From Bacteroides sp. (lineage in GTDB: Bacteria > Bacteroidota > Bacteroidia > Bacteroidales > Bacteroidaceae): DNA of 64,000 nt. The DNA is taken from assembly GCF_028690125.1 (NCBI RefSeq), contig NZ_JAQVBV010000028.1, positions 1 to 64,000 of the forward strand, written 5' to 3'. Below, piece by piece: positions 44,675 through 53,337 of this stretch. How positions within the stretch are numbered: the stretch's first letter is position 1; each line of letters starts with the position of its first letter. The position numbers and the translations under genes were made by a program. The notes under the pieces were generated by a model. It was not told the DNA's origin, did not search any database, and saw only the letters and a program-made list of their open reading frames with translations.

Positions 44675-45251
44675 GTACTCCGTCTGTCGGATTGTTTTTT
44701 ATCCACTCCGTTAATTCGGCATAGGTGCGAACCCCTCCTGATAATACTGCCCGATAATAGATAATACCCATAATCTTTTCGGTGTCGGGAGTTTCGTATT
44801 TCAAGCGTAGGATTGCCTGTCGGGTTTCATCGGTTAGCACCTCCGAGATTCGCCCGGCAACTTTTTCAAAATAGCCATCATAAGTAGAGCCTTTCAGAAT
44901 ATGAATCATATCCAACTGCCAAAGTTCCTTACAATCGTCCTCATACCAAGCGTGCCACTCGATACACTTTTCGTCTGTATCTAATAAATTCCCGTATTCA
45001 ATACGCTTGATACGTGGGTTTTGTGCCAATTTCATCATTGCCGAAAAGCTGTCGGTAACACTCAATTTTTCAGTATAAATATGAAAATCAATATCCCGAT
45101 GCTTGACAAGCAAACCCGTTTTTAGCGAACCGACAAGATTAATAGTCGCTCCTGCATCTTGCCAAATACCTATCACGTTGGTGTCTTTGATAATCTCCCA
45201 CGCCTTTTGCTGGTTCTTAGCTGCAATTTCCTCTATTTGTTTCATTTTCAA
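44658..45251 (-). CDS. Nucleotidyltransferase-fold protein
   Basis: The 197-residue protein has INLVGSLKTGLLVKHRDIDFHIYT (about 37-60), which fits the GS-x(n)-DxD pattern of the nucleotidyltransferase superfamily. The C-terminal part (AILRLKYETPDTEKIMGIIYYRAVL) is helical. It may modify an antibiotic or a tRNA-like substrate; homologues carry various names, so no substrate is assigned. It is upstream of and overlaps MATE, which suggests a joint resistance function. Confidence 0.68.
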   Translation of the reverse strand: MKMKQIEEIAAKNQQKAWEIIKDTNVIGIWQDAGATINLVGSLKTGLLVKHRDIDFHIYTEKLSVTDSFSAMMKLAQNPRIKRIEYGNLLDTDEKCIEWHAWYEDDCKELWQLDMIHILKGSTYDGYFEKVAGRISEVLTDETRQAILRLKYETPDTEKIMGIIYYRAVLSGGVRTYAELTEWIKNNPTDGVLEWMP

Positions 45252-45265
45252 TTATTTTTAGCGTG

Positions 45266-45312
45266 CAAAATTAGGAAGTATATACCAAGTCTGAAATAGC
45301 TATTTATAGCTA
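45266..45312 (-). promoter_or_regulatory. Promoter and operator of the nucleotidyltransferase-MATE operon
   Basis: Minus-strand -7 box TAATTTTG (45266-45273) lies 15 bp before the start codon. The near-palindrome TAGCTATTTATAGCTA (45297-45312) is 24 bp upstream of it and matches the operator at 42539-42554 in 15 of 16 bases. Confidence 0.6.
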
Positions 45313-45548
45313 TGTATCTGTTCTTACTTATTGACTATTATAACAATGCCGAAACCACATAGCTGTATGTCAGACTATTATGCTTCAAAGTTAATCAAAA
45401 TCCCCTCACACTTCAAGTAGAGTTCGATAAAAGAGAGGTATATTTATAGAATATTGTAAGTGGTTCGGATAAGTCTGCGAATAAATTCGCTGTATTATCA
45501 CTCGCCTTTCACTATATTTGTAGTCGAACAGATAACTGCAACTCATTA

Positions 45549-45776
45549 TGATAGAAAATATTCGTATGCACAGCCAGCAATTGGCATCTTCCCGCTTTCG
45601 AAGATCCGAAAGCACTTGTTTCGTGGATGGGGGCGATTCAGGCACAGGATTATCCGATGTCGAAATGGGCGGTGGGTTCCCGTTTGCAATCGGGCAGTCT
45701 GCAAACGGTAGATGAAGCCCTTAAAAGGGGCGAGATACTGTGTACATATGTGCTACACCCGGCAATACTTGTATAA
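45549..45776 (+). pseudogene. Winged-helix (AlkZ/HTH_42-like) gene remnant
   Basis: The start MIENIRMHSQQLAS shifts frame near 45590 to FEDPKALVSWMGAIQAQDYP, then WAVGSRLQSGSLQTVDEALK, and stops at TAA 45774. The WMGAIQAQDY and ALxxGEIL strings are hallmarks of the winged-helix family that includes DNA glycosylase AlkZ. Only about the first 75 of roughly 350 residues remain. The rest of 45252-45877 has no other gene; a short frame at 45777-45838 (DQKVSNDMETLAEKLNGNL) may be a second remnant. Confidence 0.7.
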
Positions 45777-45877
45777 CTGACCAAAAAGTCAGCAACGATA
45801 TGGAGACATTGGCAGAAAAACTGAATGGCAATCTTTAATCAGTATTTTAACGACAATTAGTCCTGTTTAGGATGGTT

Positions 45878-46660
45878 CTATTGGTGTAGATTATTATTTG
45901 TATCAATGTTTTTCCTACTCCACCGTTGCATGAAAAAATCCAATTGTCTTATATCTACAAGTTCTATAATGCCTTGATTACCGTCAACGTTAATTATTAA
46001 TTTCTGAGCATATTCATTTAGAAACTTATCTTTCATCAGCATAGCTCTACAAGGAATTATTTCTATAAAGAATACTTGACTCATAAACCAAAACATATAG
46101 TATCCATAGTTTTTCACTTCCTCTAAGTTTCCAAGTGAAAAAACTGTTTTATCTTGAGCTCCAAGAAATACTTTGTTAGCAACATAATATACACTTAAGT
46201 TTCCATTGCCATATCTTGCAAAATTACGTACATCGTCCATCTCTTTATCTAAGCCACGACCAGTTTCTTTGTGATATTTTTGCAAAAACACCTCGTAAAG
46301 GGATCTTTTAAATTGCCTTGTTAGTGATTGTAAACGAAATGGCTGTTTAAGTGTTATTAAATTCTTTTTATGTTCATACTTAAAATATGCCGATCTATAT
46401 TGTTTCCATGAATTTTCATCACGATTACTTGTAAACAAACTAAATGTCTTAAAAACTTCAGAAAACACTAAATTGGTGTTACATTCTCCTTTTGCTGCTG
46501 TACCAAAATAATGATTGCAAGAGTCACAGATATCAAATCCGATATCATCACAGCCAAGAGCATGAGGAATTATATGAGGTTCATTGTCGAAAGATATCTC
46601 TGGGATCGATTTTTGACACCAGATACAGATACCTTTATTAATATAATTATTATCAGTCAT
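45878..46660 (-). CDS. HNH-type nuclease-like protein
   Basis: The 260-residue protein begins with a zinc/HNH-like motif: CIWCQKSIPEISFDNEPHII, PHALGCDDIGFD and ICDSCNHYFG, giving two Cys pairs and a His-Ile-Ile-Pro-His core. The remaining 200 residues are not recognised. A minus-strand -7 box TATCTTTG (46673-46680) sits just upstream. The gene is A+T-rich, alone, and at the cargo edge next to the phage tail hub, a common place for nuclease-type defence genes. Confidence 0.65.
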   Translation of the reverse strand: MTDNNYINKGICIWCQKSIPEISFDNEPHIIPHALGCDDIGFDICDSCNHYFGTAAKGECNTNLVFSEVFKTFSLFTSNRDENSWKQYRSAYFKYEHKKNLITLKQPFRLQSLTRQFKRSLYEVFLQKYHKETGRGLDKEMDDVRNFARYGNGNLSVYYVANKVFLGAQDKTVFSLGNLEEVKNYGYYMFWFMSQVFFIEIIPCRAMLMKDKFLNEYAQKLIINVDGNQGIIELVDIRQLDFFMQRWSRKNIDTNNNLHQ

Positions 46661-46802
46661 TTTATTTTTTCACAAAGATAATACATTGAATAGTAATAGG
46701 TCTAAAAAAGATCAATAAGTTGCACAAACTAATCTTGAGACAAAGTTTCCATAAAGCATTTTCGGCCGCCTCTACCTTTACCCCGACTAACATCGTAAAG
46801 GT

Positions 46803-49532
46803 ATGGCATTCGGACTCAGATATTATTCAGAACTTCGCAGCAAGCACAAGGAGGTCTTCTGGCGAGTCGAGATCCACGAGCGTGGATTTATCGGCAAGTC
46901 GGAGGAGATGTCTTTTGATGGCGGTAGTCCGCTATCCATCACCTGGGAGAAGCGTGGTGATGAGTTCTTTGTTCCGGTTAAGGCATCGGAGGCTACCATT
47001 AATATTCTCTGTACACGGAATTTCCACTACATTAATCTATTTACTTCCGATCCCCGTAAGTTTCGGGTATCTGTATTCCGCAATACAAAACTCTATTGGC
47101 GGGGTTATGTCGTAGCCGATCTCTATTCCGAGAACTTTACCGCACCACCGTATCAGGTCTCCATAAAAGCGGTGGATGGGTTCAACCTGCTTTCCAGCAT
47201 TCCATTCAAGAACCTCGACAACACACCCATTACCGGACGTAAATCGGTATGGGAACTATTGGCGAGTTGTATCGACTTGTTGGAATTGGAGGTCAATGTA
47301 GCCGACTGGATGGATCTTTATGCTGAGGGGATGAACGAAAGCGTCTCACCACTTCGGCAGGTCTATATTGATATGGAGCGGTTTTATGCCGTCTATTCCG
47401 ACCCCACCTATCGGGACGTGTTGGAGCTTTGCCTGAGACCCTTTGCCGGACAGATTTTTCAGAGCAACGGAGCATTGCATATTCGCCGGGCCGTTTCGCT
47501 CTACAACAATACCCGTCCGATGAGTTTTTATAGTGTTGGTAAAGAGTTTCCGGTCGGATGGATCATTACCGCAGACGGTCGTAATCTCGAAACGCACGAA
47601 GGAGAGCCGATCATCACCGAGTCCACTCGTGAGCGAATTGAGAGTATGTGGGAGAGCGACATCAATGTGTTGGGCGAATCGGTGATGGACATTGTTCCTG
47701 CCGTCCGCAAGGTATCGGTCGGGGTCAAAAACAAGATGATGACCAACATTATATCTCAGATGGGCATCTACGACCTGTCGAACTGGAACGATCCCGAAGA
47801 ATTTGTGATGTTGAGCAACGAATCCTCCCTCCGTTTCACGGGAGATTCTGACAGGCAGGGTTGGGTGGCTGAGTTCAGAGGCTATCCCATTCAGCAATGT
47901 TCCTATAAAATGACGATGGAGTACACGCTTAAAATCGGAGTTAATCGCTACTCCTCATTGGGAGGTTATCGTCCTGCCGATTTGGAACTGATCGTGCAGT
48001 ATGGATTCAAGATCGTGGGAGCGGATAAGACGATGTGGCTGATGGACGATGGTTCGTGGACTACACGGGAGGAGTTTATGGAGGATAAGATCAAACTCTC
48101 GGTTGATGTAAACAAGAAGATAGAGGTAAGCGGCTTCCCGATCAGCGGACGCTTTGTGATGGTCTTTAAGCAGAACCTCAAAGGATACAGCAATGGCCGC
48201 AATGTCTATTCCGAAATCTTATACGTGAATGACCTTCGGATGGAGATAGACACGGGCGATGATTATGAAAATTCTCTAAAATACGAGGTAGTCTCCAATC
48301 CGGCCAATAACGTGGATATGAGTGTGTCGTTACCCATTGCCGATATTCCAAATATCCCCAATGACCAGCTGATCTATTCGCTCTACTTCACCAACTCGGC
48401 AGGCAAGCCCACACGGATGTGGCGCAGCAAGGGAGGCAACGACTACAATTCGCTTGTGAACCACATCGTAGCGTGTGCTTTGCGGTACAAACAACTTCCG
48501 GGCAAACGGATCGGTGGCGAGATGTTTACAGGAAAGCATATCGATATGAACACCGTTGTTCAGGACGATAAATACCTGCGGAGCGGATTCTATGTCAACT
48601 CCATCGAACTGAACTGCCTGCAAGATGGCTATAATTCTGAATTGGTGGAGATGCCTGGACTGCTTCGCAAAGAGTTGCCTCCCGTTGGAGACGATTGTAT
48701 AAAGCTACACGAATTGCCATTCCGCATCGCTAAAGCAATCCGTTGTGTCAATCAGATTATCCTGCTGTCGTCCGACAACTCTATTTATACCTATGATACA
48801 GTTTCGGGATACATCACAAGGCTCTTTTCATTTGTCAAGGCTGTGCAGATCTATCCTGCCGATAACGCCTTTGCGATTGTCGACGGGGCATCGGTTCGTA
48901 TTGTGGACTACCGTGGCGTGGTAATCCGGCAACGCATTCAGGAATATTCGGGGGTAGCCACCTTTATGAACAAGTATATCTATATGGTGGCAAGTTTGGG
49001 AAGCCGTGGCGGGAAATCGTTATCGCGTCCGGAGTACAGATACGTTTATACGAGCTATCGCCGAGGATATGGTTATGACTACACAGCCATTGCAGGAGAT
49101 GTTATCGGTCTGGAGAAATCCTTTTCCACCATCGCCATCAATACCACCACCAAAGCATATCTGCACGATTGCCGGATCAATATGGATATGTTGATGACCA
49201 CTTTGGAAGATGGCACAGAGGTAAAAAGCGTGTCGGATTACTTTATCTGTCAGAACTCTCCGACGCTATTTAAGATATATCGCCGAGACTCCCTGCTTGA
49301 CAGTACCCTTGTCAAAAGCCATTCGGGACGTGCTGACTTTGCGGATCATACCCTCGGAGAGGTGGCTTTCTCGCAGGGAAACACGATTCGGATCTGGACA
49401 TATCGTACCAACACCACCCGAACAATCAAGAACCTGGCAGGGAAAGTCGACTCCCCAATCAAAGGTCTATTCTATATCAACGGAGAACTATACATCATCA
49501 GACAAACGCAAATTTTTAAATACATACCATAA
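46803..49532 (+). CDS. Tail hub/tip protein with C-terminal propeller-like repeats
   Basis: The 909-residue protein starts LRYYSELRSKHKEVFWRVEI and FRNTKLYWRGYVVADLYSEN, followed by beta-rich hub-like sequence (VWELLASCIDLLELEVNVAD). From about 640 on, repeated short beta motifs (SIYTYDTVSGYITRLFSF, AFAIVDGASVRIVDYRG, LFYINGELYIIRQ) suggest a beta-propeller. It probably forms the tail tip and contacts the host. In most siphophages this gene follows the tape measure, but here it heads the plus-strand arm about 23 kb away. TACCTTTA (46771-46778) is the nearest promoter-like box. Confidence 0.72.
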   Translation: MAFGLRYYSELRSKHKEVFWRVEIHERGFIGKSEEMSFDGGSPLSITWEKRGDEFFVPVKASEATINILCTRNFHYINLFTSDPRKFRVSVFRNTKLYWRGYVVADLYSENFTAPPYQVSIKAVDGFNLLSSIPFKNLDNTPITGRKSVWELLASCIDLLELEVNVADWMDLYAEGMNESVSPLRQVYIDMERFYAVYSDPTYRDVLELCLRPFAGQIFQSNGALHIRRAVSLYNNTRPMSFYSVGKEFPVGWIITADGRNLETHEGEPIITESTRERIESMWESDINVLGESVMDIVPAVRKVSVGVKNKMMTNIISQMGIYDLSNWNDPEEFVMLSNESSLRFTGDSDRQGWVAEFRGYPIQQCSYKMTMEYTLKIGVNRYSSLGGYRPADLELIVQYGFKIVGADKTMWLMDDGSWTTREEFMEDKIKLSVDVNKKIEVSGFPISGRFVMVFKQNLKGYSNGRNVYSEILYVNDLRMEIDTGDDYENSLKYEVVSNPANNVDMSVSLPIADIPNIPNDQLIYSLYFTNSAGKPTRMWRSKGGNDYNSLVNHIVACALRYKQLPGKRIGGEMFTGKHIDMNTVVQDDKYLRSGFYVNSIELNCLQDGYNSELVEMPGLLRKELPPVGDDCIKLHELPFRIAKAIRCVNQIILLSSDNSIYTYDTVSGYITRLFSFVKAVQIYPADNAFAIVDGASVRIVDYRGVVIRQRIQEYSGVATFMNKYIYMVASLGSRGGKSLSRPEYRYVYTSYRRGYGYDYTAIAGDVIGLEKSFSTIAINTTTKAYLHDCRINMDMLMTTLEDGTEVKSVSDYFICQNSPTLFKIYRRDSLLDSTLVKSHSGRADFADHTLGEVAFSQGNTIRIWTYRTNTTRTIKNLAGKVDSPIKGLFYINGELYIIRQTQIFKYIP

Positions 49533-49895
49533 ATGGAGACAGTAAGCATTATTCTAAATTTTTTATTGGCAAGCGGTCTCGTGGGGACGCTGCTGTTTTT
49601 TCGAGCCAAACGCCGCCAGGAGGTGGCGCAGGCGGATTCTGCTGAGATCAGCAATACCGAACAGGTGGTCAAGATTCAGGCGGAACATATCACCCGACTC
49701 GATGGACGAGTCGAGAAGTTGGAGGAGAAGGTTGATAAGTTAGAGGTTATCATTGATCGCAAGGATTCTGAAATTGACCGCAAGCAAACCATTATCCGCC
49801 AAGCCTACAAATGCAAAACACCGCAAGATGAGTGCCCCGTACTGATTATGAGAGCAAAAATTGAACAACGACAAAAACCACAAAACCATGAGTAG
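49533..49895 (+). CDS. Holin-like membrane protein with coiled coil
   Basis: The 120-residue protein has one N-terminal transmembrane segment (SIILNFLLASGLVGTLLFF, residues 4-22), then a long charged coiled coil (about 45-88, GRVEKLEEKVDKLEVII). It starts right after the hub stop and overlaps the lysis enzyme gene by 8 bp. The single membrane span and location suggest a holin or a tail/lysis accessory. It has no signal cleavage site. Confidence 0.6.
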   Translation: METVSIILNFLLASGLVGTLLFFRAKRRQEVAQADSAEISNTEQVVKIQAEHITRLDGRVEKLEEKVDKLEVIIDRKDSEIDRKQTIIRQAYKCKTPQDECPVLIMRAKIEQRQKPQNHE

Positions 49896-50295
49896 AGGCA
49901 TATCCAATTGTAACCCCGGAAATATCCGTATCTCCAAAGTCAAATACCTGGGAGAGGTTACTCCGTCCAAGGACAAAGCATTCAAACAGTTCTCCACAAT
50001 GGCGTGGGGCTATCGGGCAATGTTCGTGCTACTGCACACCTATAGCAAGAACGGATATAAGACCATTCGGCAGATGATTAACCGCTATGCTCCACCGATT
50101 GAAAACCACACTGAGAACTACATCAAGTTTGTGGCAGAACGTGCGAAAATATTTGCCGATGTGGAAATTGACACCACCGATCCTGCTGAGATGATACCCA
50201 TTGTATCAGCAATGTCACAAATGGAAAACGGAGTAGCTGCCGTAGTGGAGCAGGTTCAACAAGGGTGGGAACTTTATATGCAGCATCGGTCATGA
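49888..50295 (+). CDS. Virion-type lysis protein (P5-like muramidase)
   Basis: ATG 49888 (MSRGISNCNPGNIR) is preferred over 49861, since the conserved domain begins there. The 135-residue protein has SNCNPGNIR, AFKQFSTMAWGYRAMFVLLH and YSKNGYKTIRQMINRYAPP, the usual pattern of the small P5-like structural lysozyme family of Bacteroides phages. It should cleave peptidoglycan during entry or lysis. It lies between the holin-like gene and the spanin, making a lysis cassette. Confidence 0.82.
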   Translation: MSRGISNCNPGNIRISKVKYLGEVTPSKDKAFKQFSTMAWGYRAMFVLLHTYSKNGYKTIRQMINRYAPPIENHTENYIKFVAERAKIFADVEIDTTDPAEMIPIVSAMSQMENGVAAVVEQVQQGWELYMQHRS

Positions 50296-50723
50296 AGTAC
50301 CTACTAATATTTCTGTTGCTGCTATGCGGCTGTTCTCCGCTGAAGCAATTACAACGCACTCAAAACAAAGAGAGTACCGTGGTGGACAATACCAAAGTGG
50401 CGGTTCGGGATACCATAATCCAAAAAGAACAACAGGTGGTTATGCAGACCGTGATTGAGTATTACCCTCAAATTGATACCGTTTATCTTGACCGTCCTGT
50501 AAAGCAACCCATCAAGAGCATCACCAAAACCGTTGTCGAAACAAAGGCAGAGGGTGTGGCAATTCGGGATAGCGTGGTTCAGAATAATATTGAAACTGCT
50601 GTTAGTGAAAATGTTACCGAGAAAATAGTGGAAAAACCTCCGGCAGCGATATCGTGGATCAAGTGGGCGGTTATCGTACTTGTCTTAGTATTAATCATCG
50701 TAATTGTCATTAAGTTATGGTAA
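50292..50723 (+). CDS. Unimolecular spanin (lipoprotein with C-terminal membrane anchor)
   Basis: ATG 50292 overlaps the lysozyme stop (ATGA) and begins MKYLLIFLLLLCGCS, a lipoprotein signal with lipobox LLCGC. The 143-residue protein then has a periplasmic linker and a C-terminal transmembrane segment (WIKWAVIVLVLVLIIVIVI). Outer-membrane lipid anchor plus inner-membrane anchor in one chain is the layout of u-spanins such as T1 gp11, which fuse the two membranes at the end of lysis. Confidence 0.82.
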   Translation: MKYLLIFLLLLCGCSPLKQLQRTQNKESTVVDNTKVAVRDTIIQKEQQVVMQTVIEYYPQIDTVYLDRPVKQPIKSITKTVVETKAEGVAIRDSVVQNNIETAVSENVTEKIVEKPPAAISWIKWAVIVLVLVLIIVIVIKLW

Positions 50724-51505
50724 AACCTGTACATAAAACACTGATTTCTTATTATGGAGGCAAGCAGACACTCCTTAAATATATTCTGCCGCTTATTCCC
50801 AAGCACACGTTATTTACCGAAGCATTCTGTGGCGGCTGTGCTGTGTTCTTTGCCAAAGAGCCTGCCGATTGCGAAGTTATCAACGACATGAATCGGGAGT
50901 TAATCAACTTTTATAGGATCGCCCAGACTCGGTATCCTAAACTGAAGGCTCAGATAGAGGGAACACTTCACAGTCGAGATAGCCATGCTCACGCACGCCA
51001 TATCAACACCTATCCCGACTTTTTCTCCGAAGTGGAGCGTGCATGGGCAGTGTGGGTATGCAGTAAAATGGGGTTTGCTTCGATGTTGGACGGTACATTC
51101 GGTTACGATCGTACCGGAACCACGGCACTCAAACTCTTTAACGCCAAAGATAACTTTACCGAGCAGCTCTGCGACCGTCTGAAAAAGGTAACTATCGAAA
51201 ATGGAGATGGCATCCGTGTCATTACCCGCTACGATACCGAAACAGCTTTCCATTTTGTCGATCCGCCGTATGTCGGTTCAGACTGCGGCCACTACGCAGG
51301 TTCTTTTAATGAGGAGGATTTTTCGAGACTCTTAGAAATACTCGCCCAGGTCAAAGGCAAGTTTATGCTCACGATGTTTCCGCATCCGAAAATCGAGGAG
51401 TTCGCTAAAACCCACAAATGGAAGATTCATAAAATTGAGCGTACCATCTCCGCCTCCAAAACCAACCGCCGAAAACAAGAAGAATGGATTACGACAAATT
51501 ATTAA
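50717..51505 (+). CDS. Dam-type (D12 class) N6-adenine DNA methyltransferase
   Basis: The 262-residue protein has LISYYGGKQTLLKYILPLIP, the SAM-binding EAFCGGCAVFF (35-45) and the catalytic DPPY (182-185). The order matches the D12 class. It probably protects phage DNA or marks it. Overlaps the spanin stop by 7 bp and the Dcm start by 22 bp. The phage metK at 17495 would have supplied SAM. Confidence 0.92.
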   Translation: MVKPVHKTLISYYGGKQTLLKYILPLIPKHTLFTEAFCGGCAVFFAKEPADCEVINDMNRELINFYRIAQTRYPKLKAQIEGTLHSRDSHAHARHINTYPDFFSEVERAWAVWVCSKMGFASMLDGTFGYDRTGTTALKLFNAKDNFTEQLCDRLKKVTIENGDGIRVITRYDTETAFHFVDPPYVGSDCGHYAGSFNEEDFSRLLEILAQVKGKFMLTMFPHPKIEEFAKTHKWKIHKIERTISASKTNRRKQEEWITTNY

Positions 51506-52674
51506 CCCACGGTTCGCTTTTCAGTGGTATCGGAGGATTCGACCTGGCGGCAGAATGGGCAGGCTTTACCAACATCTTCCATGCGGACAACAACGACTTC
51601 TGCCGTCAGGCTCTCGAACATCAATTTCCAAACTCAGATAGTTATGCAGATATCACAACAACCGATTTTTCAAAATACCGAGACCGGATCACAGTTCTTA
51701 CCGGAGGATTCCCCTGCCAACCCTTCTCACTGGCCGGAAAGCGAAAGGGAGCGGCAGACAACCGTTACCTCTGGGCGGCAATGCTTGGCATCATACAAAC
51801 GGTGCGACCCACTTGGGTTATTGGTGAGAATGTTATTGGAATCGCCTCGATGGTACTCCCCGGTGAGGTCACTGCGGTGGAAGAGCAAGCCACTCTGCAA
51901 ATTGAGGATCATCAAATCATCGAGACCGAAGAGCAACGATTTGTCATCGACCGAATCTGCGAGAATCTTGAGCAAGCGGGATATTCCGTCCAGCCGATTG
52001 TTATTCCGGCTTGTAGCATCGGCGCACCCCATAAACGAGACCGGGTGTGGTTCGTTGCACGACTTAATGAAGACGAACCTGCTTCCGACACCGCTCGCAT
52101 CGGACTCGACAATGGGTGCGGTGATTGGCAAAGAGGATTCCTTTCGGATAACCTCCACGGGAATGCCTCGCAAGGTGAACCGCAATGGCAAGGACGGCAG
52201 CGTGGGGTTGGCTCGACTGGTCAAGATGTGGGATCTGCTTCCAACACCGACAGCTACGGACGCGACCCGTGGTGGAGAGCTCGTGACGGGAAATCGAAAG
52301 ATCCGACCGAGTGGAACGGAGTACAGTCTGACACTGAACGATCTTGCCAAGAGTGGCCTATTGCCGACACCTGTGGCGAGCGACCGCAACGGTGGATCGA
52401 CCCGGACAGATCCGAGCCGTCAGTTCAGTTGTGCGTTGCAGGACTATGTTCACGGGGTAGCGCAACAGAAAGACAGTTCGTTGATTGGTCGCTCTTCCCA
52501 ACTCAACCCCCGATTTACCCTGGAGATGATGGGCTTCCCTGCCAATTGGCTGGACACCCCTTTTCACACAAGAAGTGGAGAACCGAAGCAGTAAAGGCGT
52601 GTGGAAATGCCATCGTTCCGCAAGTGGCCTACGAGATTCTGAGATGCATCCGAGAAATAGAGATAAATCGTTGA
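51484..52674 (+). CDS. C5-cytosine DNA methyltransferase with overprinted target-recognition region
   Basis: The 396-residue protein has motif I SLFSGIGGFDLAAE (11-24), the catalytic GGFPCQPFS with Cys78, ENV (115-117), motif VIII RDRVWFVA (185-192) and motif X GNAIVPQVAYEI near the end. The part between VIII and X reads FPTQPPIYPGDDGLP in this frame. The +1 frame over the same bases, open from 51524 to 52594, gives three LLPTPxASD-type repeats and NPRFTLEMMGFPANW, which look like a target-recognition domain and motif IX. Either an old frameshift was overprinted or frameshifting joins the parts. It overlaps the Dam gene. Confidence 0.88.
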   Translation: MDYDKLLTHGSLFSGIGGFDLAAEWAGFTNIFHADNNDFCRQALEHQFPNSDSYADITTTDFSKYRDRITVLTGGFPCQPFSLAGKRKGAADNRYLWAAMLGIIQTVRPTWVIGENVIGIASMVLPGEVTAVEEQATLQIEDHQIIETEEQRFVIDRICENLEQAGYSVQPIVIPACSIGAPHKRDRVWFVARLNEDEPASDTARIGLDNGCGDWQRGFLSDNLHGNASQGEPQWQGRQRGVGSTGQDVGSASNTDSYGRDPWWRARDGKSKDPTEWNGVQSDTERSCQEWPIADTCGERPQRWIDPDRSEPSVQLCVAGLCSRGSATERQFVDWSLFPTQPPIYPGDDGLPCQLAGHPFSHKKWRTEAVKACGNAIVPQVAYEILRCIREIEINR

Positions 52675-52700
52675 TTTAGAGTGCAGAAAGAGTCGATTTA

Positions 52701-52733
52701 ACTGGCATGTATGGAATGATTGTGTTACCTTTG
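52701..52733 (+). promoter_or_regulatory. Repeated phage promoter, copy 1
   Basis: ACTGGCATGTATGGAATGAT then TGTGTTACCTTTG; -7 box TACCTTTG at 52726-52733, 33 bp before ATG 52766. A near copy lies at 53786-53819. Confidence 0.6.
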
Positions 52734-52765
52734 GTACAAGATAAATAATTAAAGCAGAGCGAATT

Positions 52766-53134
52766 ATGAAAGCAAATAACACTCCAAACACAGAACTTAG
52801 AGACGAACAGAATCCGGAAATGATGTTCAATATGACCCACGTAGATCTTTTGGTTAAAATAGCTAATGGCGAAATAGACCCGATAGCCCTTGCCAAGAAA
52901 CAACTTCAGCAGAGAGGCCTGGACACAAAAGGCAATTGGGTTGGAAATAAGCCAAAATCGACAACACTCTCACAACGCAAGACACGGAAAAAGGCGATGA
53001 CTTTTATCGAGGTGCTACAAAGCGAATATTATTATCTGGTGGAAGCGATTGAACACGGCAGTTCAGATCCTCAGATCATTAAAGATCTAAAACAGGAGCT
53101 TTACGAAAAAACAGGATACCGCAGAGAGGAGTAG
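52766..53134 (+). CDS. Conserved phage protein of unknown function
   Basis: The 122-residue protein has a distinct central motif MTHVDLLVKIANGEIDPIAL and then AKKQLQQRGLD.KGNWVG, then a helical C-terminus (FIEVLQSEYYYLVEAIEHGS). No domain name is assigned. It follows its own promoter copy and begins a run of small genes (52766-54692) that probably serve host takeover or lysogeny functions. Confidence 0.7.
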   Translation: MKANNTPNTELRDEQNPEMMFNMTHVDLLVKIANGEIDPIALAKKQLQQRGLDTKGNWVGNKPKSTTLSQRKTRKKAMTFIEVLQSEYYYLVEAIEHGSSDPQIIKDLKQELYEKTGYRREE

Positions 53135-53161
53135 TAATAACCAATTAAACGATACAATATT

Positions 53162-53332
53162 ATGAAGAACTTATTGGAGCAATACACCGAAGAATTGAAG
53201 GATGCCAAGCAAATCCAAAAGGAATTGATTACCAAAGGTAATCATGGGCAGGCACTGAAATATATCAATACCAAGATAGAAATGCTCAATAAATTCGTGA
53301 ACGATCTTAAAAAGGCAATAGCAAGCGCATAA
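53162..53332 (+). CDS. Small helical phage protein (56 residues)
   Basis: ATG 53162 to TAA 53332. The sequence MKNLLEQYTEELKDAKQIQK, then LKYINTKIEMLNKFVNDLKK is fully amphipathic helix and may form a coiled coil. It lies 27 bp after the previous gene and 5 bp before the next, in the same direction, which supports real coding. Confidence 0.65.
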   Translation: MKNLLEQYTEELKDAKQIQKELITKGNHGQALKYINTKIEMLNKFVNDLKKAIASA

Positions 53333-53337
53333 TAATT

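Noticed and set aside
47346..47897. 183-codon antisense ORF in the tail hub gene
   Set aside because: No homology pattern; explained by codon bias of the hub gene.
51727..52389. 220-codon antisense ORF in the Dcm gene
   Set aside because: Mirror of the two constrained plus-strand frames; no motif of its own.
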